Source: CAWJFJ01 sp963800065 (GTDB lineage Bacteria > Actinomycetota > Acidimicrobiia > Acidimicrobiales > UBA8190). From it: DNA of 64,000 nt. The translations under genes were made by a program, and so were the position numbers. Positions 24,325 to 32,354 of the stretch are shown piece after piece (the stretch's first letter is position 1; each line of letters begins with the position of its first letter). The notes under the pieces were generated by a model, which was not told the DNA's origin, made no database searches, and worked only from the letters and a program-made list of their open reading frames with translations. Location of the stretch: assembly GCA_963800065.1 (NCBI GenBank), contig CAWCZO010000011.1:496001-560000 (forward strand), written 5' to 3'.

Positions 24325-26009
24325 CGGTCACCTCTCCCGGCGACGCGGGCCCGGAGCTCGGTCTTCAAGACTTTTCCCGAGGCGTTCAGGGGGAGGGCGT
24401 CCACGATCTCGACCGTCCGGGGGACCTTGTAGTTGGCCATCTGGTCCCGAGCCCACGAGGAGAGGTCGGCCCGCAGAGCTTCGGGGTCGGTGTCGGGTCG
24501 GGGGACGACGAAGGCGCAGCCGACCTCGCCCATCCGGGGATCGGGGACTCCGACCACGGCCACCTGGGAGACACCGGGATGGCGGAGAAGGGTCCCCTCG
24601 ATCTCGGCCGGGTAGGCGTTGAAGCCACCGACGATGAACATGTCCTTCAACCGGTCGGTGATGGTGACGTTCCCGGCGTCGTCCATCACGCCGATGTCCC
24701 CGGTGTGGAGCCAGCCGTCGGGGTCGATGGCCGCCGCCGTGGCCTCGGGGTCCTCGAAGTAACCGGTGACGACCGTGTAGCCGCGGACGACGATCTCCCC
24801 CGGCTCCCCCCGGGGGACCTCGGCACCGTTCTCGCCGACGATCCGGACCTCGAGGTCGGGGATGGCCCGGCCCGAGGTGTGGGAGATCACGTCGGGGTCG
24901 TCCCCCCGGCGGCACATGGTGACGACCCCGGTGGACTCGGTGAGGCCGTAGGCGGTGAGGACGGTGGAGAAGGTCAGCTCGGAGCGCATCCGGAGGATGA
25001 GCTCGACGGGAACCGCCGCCGCCCCGGTCACAGCCAGCCGGAGCGAGGAGAGGTCGTAGTCCGAACGCCGGGGATGGTCGAGGATCGACTGGTAGAGGGT
25101 GGGAGGGCCGGGGAGCATGGTGATCCTCTCGGCCGCCACCTTCTCGAGGACCCGGTCGACGTCGAAGACGGGCTCGGGGACGATGGTGGCGCCGGCCAGG
25201 AGGCAGGCGACGATCCCGGCCTTGTAGCCGAAGGTGTGGAAGAAGGGGTTGACGATCAGGTAGCGGTCGCGCTCGGCCAGTCCCACCACCGACGCCCAGG
25301 TGGCGAACGTCCGCAGGGTCTGGGCGTGCGTCGTCATGGCCCCCTTGGGCCGGCCCGTCGTCCCGGAGGTGAAGATGATGTCGGAGAGGTCGTCGGGGCG
25401 CACGGCCCGCCAGGCCGCCATCACCTCGTGCTCGTCGACCCGGATGCCGACCAGTGCCCCCTCGCCCTCGACCACGCCCTCGGCCCCGGCCAGGAATTCG
25501 TGCCAGCCGAAGATGGGGACCTCGTCGGTGCGCGTCGGCTCGGAGAAGGTGCCCTCGTCGTCATCGCGAAGCAGGACGATCCGTTCCAGGTCGGGGACGT
25601 CCTCGTCCTCGAGGAGGGACGGGTAGTCGATCCCCAGGAAGCCCCGGACGCTGAACAACGCCTTGGCCCCCGACCGCTTCAGGACGTAGGCGGCCTCGGG
25701 ACCCTTGAAGCGGGTGTTCAGGGGGACGAGGACGGCCCCGGCGCCCAGGAGCCCGAGGGCGGCGAGGACCCACTCGGCCATGTTCGGCGCCCAGATGGCC
25801 ACCCGGTCGCCGGGGGTGATCCCGGCCGCCATGGCCGCCGCCGTGACCCGGAGGGCCTCGGCCTCGAGCCCGGAGAAGGACAGACGGAGCCCCCCGTCGA
25901 CGAGGGCCTCGGCGTCACCGAAACGCGCCGCGGCGGCGGCGACGAGCCCGGGGACCGAGGTGTAGGCCAGATCGCCGCGCGGGTCCTCCTCCATCGGTGC
26001 CTGGCTCAC
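24321..26009 (-). CDS. fadD3: FadD3-like acyl-CoA ligase
   Basis: This AMP-forming CoA ligase of about 562 aa has TSGTTGRPKGAM (P-loop), the FadD3-typical NPFFHTFGYKAGIVACLLAG segment, the TAYGLTESTGVVTM core, the GDIGVMDDAGNVTITDRLKD hinge and a C-terminal Lys in NASGKVLKTELR. FadD3 activates 3aalpha-H-4alpha(3'-propanoate)-7abeta-methylhexahydro-1,5-indanedione (HIP) in actinobacterial steroid breakdown. The adjacent SDR and acyl-CoA dehydrogenase match the order around Mycobacterium fadD3. The start is GTG 26009, or ATG 25994. Substrate assignment is by family resemblance and context. Confidence 0.75.
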   Translation of the reverse strand: MSQAPMEEDPRGDLAYTSVPGLVAAAAARFGDAEALVDGGLRLSFSGLEAEALRVTAAAMAAGITPGDRVAIWAPNMAEWVLAALGLLGAGAVLVPLNTRFKGPEAAYVLKRSGAKALFSVRGFLGIDYPSLLEDEDVPDLERIVLLRDDDEGTFSEPTRTDEVPIFGWHEFLAGAEGVVEGEGALVGIRVDEHEVMAAWRAVRPDDLSDIIFTSGTTGRPKGAMTTHAQTLRTFATWASVVGLAERDRYLIVNPFFHTFGYKAGIVACLLAGATIVPEPVFDVDRVLEKVAAERITMLPGPPTLYQSILDHPRRSDYDLSSLRLAVTGAAAVPVELILRMRSELTFSTVLTAYGLTESTGVVTMCRRGDDPDVISHTSGRAIPDLEVRIVGENGAEVPRGEPGEIVVRGYTVVTGYFEDPEATAAAIDPDGWLHTGDIGVMDDAGNVTITDRLKDMFIVGGFNAYPAEIEGTLLRHPGVSQVAVVGVPDPRMGEVGCAFVVPRPDTDPEALRADLSSWARDQMANYKVPRTVEIVDALPLNASGKVLKTELRARVAGRGDR

Positions 26010-26047
26010 GGGTGCTGGGTCACGGGTGCTGGGTCACGGGTGCTGGG
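26006..26047. repeat. Three tandem 14-bp repeats at the SDR/ligase junction
   Basis: TCACGGGTGCTGGG is present three times in exact tandem (26006, 26020, 26034). Read on the - strand each copy carries a TGA, and because 14 is not a multiple of 3 the three stops fall in three different frames. The first one met (26034) is the natural stop of the SDR, and the last overlaps the GTG of the ligase. Confidence 0.9.
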
Positions 26048-26844
26048 AGGAGACGGAGAGAACCTCGCCGGACATGTAGGAGGAGTAGTCCGACGCCAGG
26101 AAGACGATGACGTTGGCCACCTCCCAGGTCTCGGCCCCGCGGCCGAAGAGCTCCGCGCGACCGGAGCTCCTCGAGGGCCTCGTCGGACATGACCCGGTTG
26201 AGAAAGGGATGGAGCGCCAGGGAGGGCGAGACGGCGTTCACCCGGATCCCCGCTTCGGCCCCCTCGGCGGCGGCGGTCCGGGTGAGGGCCATCACCCCGG
26301 CCTTGGCCGCCGCGTAGTGGGCCTGCTCCTTCTGGGCCCGCCAGCCGAGGACCGAGGCGTTGTTGACGATCACCCCGGACCCCCGGGGGATCATGTGGCG
26401 CATGGCGGCGCGGACGCAACGGAAGGTTCCCGTCAGGGTGACGTCGAGGACCGTCCCCCACTGCTCGTCGGTCATCTCCACGATCGGGACAGAGCCGCCG
26501 AGGCCGGCGTTGTTGACGGCGACGTCGATCCGGCCGTGCTCGGTGACGGCGGCGTCGTAGAGACCGAGGACGTCCGCCTCGTCGGTGACGTTGCAGGCAA
26601 CGGCCAGGGGCCGGGTCCCCGTGATCTCGCCCAACCGGGCGGCCGCCTCCTCGAGGCGCCGGGCGTGGGCGTCGGAGACGACGACGGTGGCACCCTCCTC
26701 GGCGCAACGGGTGGCGGTGGCGAAACCGATCCCCGTCCCCGCCGCCGCCGTGACGACGACGACCTTCCCCTGGAGCAGCCCGTGACCCGCCGGCGGGTCC
26801 GGCGGACCGGGCGGGCCTGGCGGGCCCGTACCGGTGGCGCTCAC
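26034..26844 (-). CDS. Short-chain dehydrogenase, IpdF-like, with a +1 frameshift
   Basis: This is an SDR of about 269 residues. It shows the cofactor loop TAAAGTGIGFATATRC, NNAG (VAVNNAGLGGS), the catalytic Ser in NNASVLG and Tyr-x-x-x-Lys in HYAAAKAGVM. The GTG start overlaps the dehydrogenase stop (GTGA). Near 26150-26160 an extra G breaks the frame: without it the protein continues as RSRELFGRGAETWEVANVIV, then a normal SDR ending SYMSGEVLSVSSQHP and the stop at 26034. As written, the frame instead ends at 26020. Its place between acyl-CoA dehydrogenase and FadD3 matches ipdF (Rv3559c) of steroid catabolism. Confidence 0.8.
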
Positions 26845-28029
26845 GCCGGGACCTTGGGCTCGGGGGGGAGACCGAGGACCCGTTCGCCGATGACGTTGTG
26901 CTGGATCTCGTTGGAGCCCCCGTAGATGGTGTCGGCCCGAGAGAAGAGGAAGATCTTCTGGGTCTCCGACAATTCGTATGGTGGGGCCTCGGCCACGGTG
27001 GAATCGGTCCCGAGGACGTCCATGGCCAGCTCGCCCAGGTCGCGGTGCCAGGTGGCCCAGAACAACTTCGAGATCGAGGCCTCGGGAGGGGCGACGGGTC
27101 CCTCGACGCCGGTGAGCGACCGGAGGGTGTTCAGCCGGAGGATGAAGAGCCGGACGTAGGACTCGGCCAGCCGTTGCCGGAGGACGGGGTCGGCCGACCG
27201 GCCGTTCTTCCTGGCCCTCTCGAGGACTCCGTCGAGCTGCTTGTGGAAGTGGACGATGTCGCCCAGGAGCCCCACCCCGCGCTCGAAGGCCAGGGTGGCC
27301 AGCGCCACCCGCCAGCCGTCGTTCACCTCACCGACCACCAGATCGGCCGTCGTCCGGGCCCCGTCGAAGAAGACCTCGTTGAACTCGGCCGTCCCCGTGA
27401 TCTGCCTGATCGGCCGGATCTCGATCCCCGGTTGGTCCATGGGGACGAGGAGATAGGAGAGTCCTCTGTGCCGGGGCCGGTCGGGATCGGTCCGGGCCAC
27501 CAAGAAGCACCAGTCGGACCACTGGGCATACGAGGTCCAGACCTTCTGGCCGGTGATCACCCATTCGTCGCCGTCACGGAGCGCCTTCGTCTGGACGTTG
27601 GCCAGGTCCGAGCCGGCGTCGGGCTCGGAGTAGCCCTGGCACCAGAGCTCCCGCCCGCTGGCGATGGGCTCCAGGAATCGGCGCTTCTGGGCCTCGGTCC
27701 CGTAGGCGATCAGGGTGGGGCCGATCAGGCCCTCCCCCATCACCCCCACCCGGGCGGGGGCGTCGGCCCGGGAGTACTCCTCGTTCCAGATCACCTGCTG
27801 GGAGATCGACGCGCCCCGGCCGCCCCACTCGGTGGGCCAGCCGACGCAGGTCCAGCCGTCGGCCCCGAGGGTCCTCTCCCAGGCCGTCCGGATCTCACGG
27901 CCCTCGTGTTCCGAGCCGACGCGGTCCGAGACCGCGGGCGTCGGCGAAGGGACCGACCAGGCTCTTCTCCAGCCAGGTCCGGGCCTCGCGCCGAAAGGCG
28001 GCGTCCTCGGGGCTGTCGCGGAGGTCCAT
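26841..28029 (-). CDS. Acyl-CoA dehydrogenase, FadE30-like, with a frameshift near its 5' end
   Basis: The start ATG at 28029 opens MDLRDSPEDAAFRREARTWL, the usual N-terminus of this group. Around 27915-27940 the frame shifts by one base; the continuation reads SEHEGREIRTAWERTLGADG and then a full flavin-binding core: LWCQGYSEPDAGSDLANVQT, GQKVWTSYAQWSDWCFLVAR, and a C-terminus YGGSNEIQHNVIGERVLGLP. Total coding length is about 396 codons plus one extra base. A GTG at 27794 could start a truncated 317-aa form. It oxidises an acyl-CoA with FAD. Neighbours suggest a steroid ring-degradation substrate. Confidence 0.8.
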
Positions 28030-28165
28030 CGATCGGCGACGATACCAAAGGGGTCGAATTGCCCTTCCCGGCGGGAACAGGGGGGCGGGAGCAGGTGTTT
28101 TCCTTCTCGTGCGTCTGCTACCGAGATCCTTTTCCAGAACCACCCCGAGCACAGAGGAGGCTGCC

Positions 28166-28588
28166 GTGACGCCCGAGACCGTGAAGCCAGAAGTGGTGAA
28201 GACCGAGGACGAGTGGCGGGCCCAGCTGGGGACCGACCGCTACCACGTCCTCCGGGAGAAGGGGACCGAGCCGGCCTGGTCGGGGGCGCTCCTCGACGTC
28301 CACGACCCGGGGCTCTTCCGTTGCGCCGCCTGCGGGGCCGAGCTCTTCCGGACCGACGACAAGTTCGAGTCGGGCAGCGGCTGGCCCTCGTTCACCCGGG
28401 CGCTACGCGACGGGGTCGTGACGGAGCACGAGGACCGGACCTTCGGGATGCGCCGGACCGAGGTCACCTGCGCCCGCTGCGATTCCCACCTCGGCCACGT
28501 CTTCCCCGACGGTCCCGCCCCGACCGGCCAGCGGTACTGCATGAACTCGCTCTCGCTGGAGTTCGAGCCGGAGAAGCCGACGAGCTGA
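28166..28588 (+). CDS. msrB: Peptide-methionine (R)-S-oxide reductase
   Basis: This 140-aa MsrB reduces methionine-R-sulfoxide in proteins. The GTG start has an ideal AGAGGAGG ribosome site. Zinc ligands C53, C56, C102 and C105 are all present, and the catalytic Cys is C125 in GQRYCMNSLSLEF. The conserved ESGSGWPSF and HLGHVFPDGP segments are intact. A second recycling Cys is not obvious, so thioredoxin or mycoredoxin may act directly on the sulfenic acid. It is divergent from the acyl-CoA dehydrogenase operon. Confidence 0.95.
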   Translation: MTPETVKPEVVKTEDEWRAQLGTDRYHVLREKGTEPAWSGALLDVHDPGLFRCAACGAELFRTDDKFESGSGWPSFTRALRDGVVTEHEDRTFGMRRTEVTCARCDSHLGHVFPDGPAPTGQRYCMNSLSLEFEPEKPTS

Positions 28589-28730
28589 CCGGCGCAGGAA
28601 TCTCTGGGTGACGTTGGGCGGAGGTTGGGCGCACCGACGTCGAAAGGGACCAAAGGCCCCTGGTGGGGGCGTGGTCGCGAGCACACAGTGGGTGGTAGAC
28701 GACCCGGTCGGGTTTGAAAGGGGTACTCGC

Positions 28731-29204
28731 ATGAGGTTGCGCCGGAAGCTGCTCGGGAAGGACCTGGCCCGCGGTTGGGAAGCCCGGTCGGGGACACCGG
28801 CGGCGGAGCCCCGGGGGACGCGTGTCCTGATCGAGGGCGCCGACGGGGCCGACGCCTTCTCCTACTGGCAGCTCCTGACCGACAACGGCTACGAGGCGCA
28901 GTGGTGCCCCGGCCCCGGAGGTCACGTCGGGGGCCGGTGCCCGCTGTTGGCCACCGGGCACTGCGAGCTGGTCGAGAACGCCGACGTGGTCGTCTCGGCG
29001 CTCGGGATCGACAACGAGCCCTGCCGGAAGATCGTCGGGGCCATCAAGTCCGAGTACCCGGAGACCCCCCTGGTCGTCCAGGCCTCCCGGCGGGAGTTCA
29101 CCCGGTGGGCGGAACTGATCGAGGGGAGTCGCGTCCTGCCCACCCCCGTCACCGGGCGGGCGCTGCTCGGTTCGGTCGAGGGCGTCCTCGCCCATCGGGA
29201 CTGA
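28731..29204 (+). CDS. Hypothetical 157-aa protein with receiver-like alternation
   Basis: The ATG follows GAAAGGGG by 8 bp. The pattern VLIEGADGADAFSYWQLLTD, ADVVVSALGID, PLVVQASRREF and ALLGSVEGVL suggests a small alpha/beta domain resembling a response-regulator receiver without its phospho-acceptor Asp. Three Cys lie in one loop (WCPGPGGHVGGRCPLLATGHC), which could bind a metal. I do not recognise the family. Neighbours are msrB and a small CxxC protein on the same strand. Confidence 0.6.
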   Translation: MRLRRKLLGKDLARGWEARSGTPAAEPRGTRVLIEGADGADAFSYWQLLTDNGYEAQWCPGPGGHVGGRCPLLATGHCELVENADVVVSALGIDNEPCRKIVGAIKSEYPETPLVVQASRREFTRWAELIEGSRVLPTPVTGRALLGSVEGVLAHRD

Positions 29205-29295
29205 CGGCCGGATATTCCACGTCACCGGCGGTCCCCGATTCCCGGGGCCGGCGGCGGTAGCGTTCGGAATCCCCAAGAGTGAGAGGGGGCGGACG

Positions 29296-29514
29296 ATGCC
29301 CGTGTACTACGACAAGGGGGAGGAAGATCAGCCCGTCTTCCATGTCTTTCTGGGTTGCCCCGAGGGCTCGAAGATCGAGATCGAGAACCGCATCGAGAAG
29401 CTGAAGAAGCGCGCCATCTGCAAAGAGTGTCTGGTCCTGATGAAGCAGGCGACCTGGGTCCAGCCCCACGATCATCACGAACACGAGCAGCTGCACCGCC
29501 ACACCGGTAGCTGA
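29296..29514 (+). CDS. 72-aa protein with CxxC and His-rich tail
   Basis: The protein starts MPVYYDKGEEDQPVFHVFLG and contains Cys at LGCPEG and the pair ICKECL, then ends in HDHHEHEQLHRH. Together these could bind zinc or another transition metal. A lysine-rich helix (IENRIEKLKKRAI) lies between. GAGAGGGGGCGG precedes the ATG. No family is recognised; a small metal-binding or nucleic-acid-binding protein is possible. Confidence 0.65.
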   Translation: MPVYYDKGEEDQPVFHVFLGCPEGSKIEIENRIEKLKKRAICKECLVLMKQATWVQPHDHHEHEQLHRHTGS

Positions 29515-29536
29515 GCGCCGGCGCCGCCCTGAAACT

Positions 29537-29553
29537 CCCCGGCCCTGCCGGGG
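29537..29553. terminator. Bidirectional hairpin between convergent genes
   Basis: CCCCGGC and GCCGGGG pair around CCT in the 45-bp gap between the CxxC gene (+) and the gene ending at 29560 (-). No T tract follows on either strand. Confidence 0.5.
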
Positions 29554-29559
29554 ACCGGA

Positions 29560-30078
29560 TCAGCTCATGTGGGAGAGCGCCTCGATGAGGGCCAGGGAGT
29601 CGTCGGTCCGTCCGGCGAGCTCCCGCCGGGCGAATTCACGGAGGGCCTCCTCGTGGGCCACCAGGAGATCCGACTCGACCTTGTCGGCGGCGGAGATCTC
29701 GCCGATCCGGCGGTAGAGGGCGAGGAACTGGGTGGTGATGGCCTCGAAGGCGCCCATGAAATCGCTCCAGGCCAGAGGGGCGACCACCTCGACCAGTGTC
29801 TCGGCCTCTTCCACCGTCTGCGGGTCGGGGTCCGTCGGGAGACCGTTGCGGATCATGGCCGGGACGCAGGCCTCCCTCGTCCGGGCCTCGAGCAGGCGGA
29901 GGACCTCCATCTTCCGGCGATGTTCGGGGTCTTGCGCCGAGGCCCCGAAACCCCCGAAGACGATCTCGCCCGAGACCTCCCCCTGGTAGGCCTTGACCCA
30001 CAGGACGGAGAGGTCGTCGTCGGCCGAGAAGATCGCCTCCGGTGTCTGTGGCTGGGCTGTCTCCTGAGAATTGTCCAC
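29560..30078 (-). CDS. Hypothetical helical protein, 172 aa
   Basis: The GTG at 30078 lies 7 bp after AGGG; a TTG two codons upstream is an alternative. The protein has SVLWVKAYQGEVSGEIVFGG near residue 26, then long helices (HRRKMEVLRLLEARTREACV and SDFMGAFEAITTQFLALYRR). No Cys-rich, membrane or catalytic motif is seen. The fold may be an all-helical ferritin-like or four-helix bundle. The family is not recognised. Codon usage resembles its neighbours. Confidence 0.65.
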   Translation of the reverse strand: MDNSQETAQPQTPEAIFSADDDLSVLWVKAYQGEVSGEIVFGGFGASAQDPEHRRKMEVLRLLEARTREACVPAMIRNGLPTDPDPQTVEEAETLVEVVAPLAWSDFMGAFEAITTQFLALYRRIGEISAADKVESDLLVAHEEALREFARRELAGRTDDSLALIEALSHMS

Positions 30079-30155
30079 TGTCAAACCCTAGGCCTTCGGT
30101 CGACCGTTGTCGTCGTTTCGAAGAGGCGTCGTCGGGGTGCTGCGGTCCGCCGGCT

Positions 30156-31283
30156 TCAACCCACGGTGATGGTGAACGTGGCGTTCGCCGATTGCTTCGG
30201 GTGACTCTTGTCGGTCACCGTCACCTCAAAGGTCTCAGTCGTGGCTTTGGCGGTCGGTGTTCCGGAGATCGATCCGGTGTCGTGATCGAGTTTGAGCCCC
30301 TTCGGGAGTCTTCCGGAGACCTTCCACCTGTAAGGGGCGATGCCGCCGGTCGCCTGGAGCTGGGTGCCGTAGCGGACTCCCACGTTGGCGCCCGGAAGAG
30401 ATGTCGTCGAGATCTGAACCGGTTGAGGAGGGGCGATGGAAAAGTCTTCTTGGTTCTGGATCGGACCCGGACAGTAGATGACGTTCCCGCTTCCCTCGGT
30501 GCACGTCGAACCTGGATTGAAGGTCTGGAGAGGTTCGCCGTTGCACAGGACGTCGGTGAAATCGAGTGCCTGAAACGCCGGTATCGGGTCCGAGTGTGAC
30601 TCCACAATCGCTTCGCAGGTCTTCCGCTTGGCCCTTGACAAGGACTGAGGTGGTGACGTCTCGATCCATCCTTGTGTGATGTCAGAGATGATCAAGGTGA
30701 ACGTCGTGGCCGAATAGCTCACCGAGGCCGACATCTCGTCACCTTCGGAGATCGGCTCGTCATAGCTGACCAGACCGCTCGGGTACATCTCGTACCAGGC
30801 GAACTCGCAGGGGGTATTGCTGGGATCGGAGGCGCAGGGGGTCCCACTGGTGGCGTCGCACACCGTGCGGTCACCGGTCTGTTCGACGGTGTCGTCTCCT
30901 GAACCGTCCAGTCCGACCCACGTTCCGAACAGGGCGCTCGCTGCCGTGCAGGAGACCTCGGGGATGGTCCAGTCGGCCGACACGGAGTCGAACTCACCGG
31001 ACGAGCCGTCTGCGACGTAGCCGGCCCAGTTGCTCAGACGGGGAGCGGTGGACCGCAACTCAGGACCAGCGGACGTCGTACCGGCCGGCCCGGTTACTCG
31101 GGAAAGGCTGCCGACCCGAGCCAGGTGGCCCATGGCCACGGCCGTCTGTGCGGCGTTGGCGGCGGCCGGTACCAACAGGACGACGATGGCCATCAGGACC
31201 ACCGAGGCCAGTGCCGCCGGGCTCTTGGAAACTCCGTAGACGGGCGTCCCACTCGAACCACAAGGACGTGCCGATCCGGTCAT
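30156..31283 (-). CDS. Secreted G1-family glutamic peptidase (eqolisin-like) with Ig-like tail
   Basis: The 375-aa precursor starts at ATG 31283 behind GGGGGGTGTGGCC. A signal helix (LASVVLMAIVVLLVPAAANA) is followed by a domain with SNWAGYVADG, FDSVSADWTIPEV and GTWVGLDGSGDDTVEQTGDR, which match peptidase family G1. The catalytic Gln and Glu are probably Q135 (TVEQTG) and E228 (AIVESHSD). Family members cleave proteins at acid pH. The last 85 residues are an Ig-like module (GRLPKGLKLDHDTGSISGTP) shared with the repeat proteins at 17071 and 55848. Acid-active secreted digestion is a reasonable inference. Confidence 0.8.
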   Translation of the reverse strand: MTGSARPCGSSGTPVYGVSKSPAALASVVLMAIVVLLVPAAANAAQTAVAMGHLARVGSLSRVTGPAGTTSAGPELRSTAPRLSNWAGYVADGSSGEFDSVSADWTIPEVSCTAASALFGTWVGLDGSGDDTVEQTGDRTVCDATSGTPCASDPSNTPCEFAWYEMYPSGLVSYDEPISEGDEMSASVSYSATTFTLIISDITQGWIETSPPQSLSRAKRKTCEAIVESHSDPIPAFQALDFTDVLCNGEPLQTFNPGSTCTEGSGNVIYCPGPIQNQEDFSIAPPQPVQISTTSLPGANVGVRYGTQLQATGGIAPYRWKVSGRLPKGLKLDHDTGSISGTPTAKATTETFEVTVTDKSHPKQSANATFTITVG

Positions 31284-31539
31284 GGCCACACCCCCCATTT
31301 CGACGGACTCTATGAGTCGCCTTGCATGGCGTAACGCCCAGGACTCCCGCTGGCAGTATCGGAATCTACCGCCGGATCCGCCGTGCCGCCCGCTCCGCCC
31401 CGACCGGTCAGGCTCTGCCCCCGGCCCTTCCGGCCCCGAGGACGGCCCGTGGTCGCGACAGGCGGGAACCTCGGCGAGCCCCGAGCCTCCCACCTGGACT
31501 TTCGGGCGAAGTCAGCCCCATCCGCCCTACGGTCGCCGG

Positions 31540-32112
31540 TCAGCCGATCTTCAGGAGATCCACGACGAAGACCAGGGTGTCGTTCGCGGCGATACCGGGC
31601 CCCTGCGACTGGTCGCCGTAGCCCAGGCTCGGGGGGATGATGAGTTCGCGGCGGCCACCGACCTTCATGCCCACCACCCCCTTGTCCCATCCGGGGATGA
31701 CCTGTCCCTCTCCCAATGTGAACTGGAAGGGCTGGCCGGTCCAGGATGACTGGATGACCTTCCGCGCCGAGTAGGTGGCGAGCACGTATTGAACAGTGAT
31801 GTTGTCACCGGCGGCGGCCGCCGCTCCCGTCCCCACGATCAGGTCGGCGCTCTCGAGCTGGGTGGGGGGAGCGCCCGGAGGGACGACGACGGTGGGCGCC
31901 GTCCCGGCCGACCCGGCCGGCGAACGGTCCGGCGCCGGAATGGAGGCGATCCCGGATGATCCAGCAGCAGCGACGCTCGAGGTGGTGGTGGAGGAAGCCG
32001 CCGTGGTAGCCGTGGTGGCGGTCGTGGGCGTGGTCGGAGAGCTGCCGCACCCGGCCAGCCCCAGGGCCGATGCCGACAGGACCACCGGCGCCCAGTTGCG
32101 AAGACGAGACAT
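31540..32112 (-). CDS. FKBP-type peptidyl-prolyl isomerase lipoprotein
   Basis: The 190-aa precursor has a lipobox ALGLAGC (Cys 22), a Thr/Ser-rich linker (about residues 23-55) and a C-terminal FKBP domain with GDNITVQYVLATYSARKVIQ, the VIPGWDKGVVGMKVGGRREL core and PPSLGYGDQ. It probably assists folding of secreted proteins on the outer face of the membrane. It is divergent from the HNH gene; the 242 bp between them show no gene. Confidence 0.9.
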   Translation of the reverse strand: MSRLRNWAPVVLSASALGLAGCGSSPTTPTTATTATTAASSTTTSSVAAAGSSGIASIPAPDRSPAGSAGTAPTVVVPPGAPPTQLESADLIVGTGAAAAAGDNITVQYVLATYSARKVIQSSWTGQPFQFTLGEGQVIPGWDKGVVGMKVGGRRELIIPPSLGYGDQSQGPGIAANDTLVFVVDLLKIG

Positions 32113-32354
32113 GGAACTTTGATCCTTTCCGACGACGAGGCAGATCCGCCGCGACGAGGCGGCTCGGTCGGGAAAACGGTAGTCGGTCGAAGACGGGCCC
32201 GGAATTCACCTGGCCGGGATCCATCCGAGCGGGACCATGAGCCCAGATCCGGTCGGATCCGCCAACCTCCGTCCGGTTTTCCGTTTTCCTGCTGCAACTG
32301 GTTGGGCACGTTCTTCCATGTCGACTGATACACCCTCATGGAACGCTGAACTCC

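Noticed and set aside
28030..28165. KstR2-type site before the FadE30-like operon.
   Set aside because: No AnCAAG-N2-CTTGnT palindrome was found in the divergent region.
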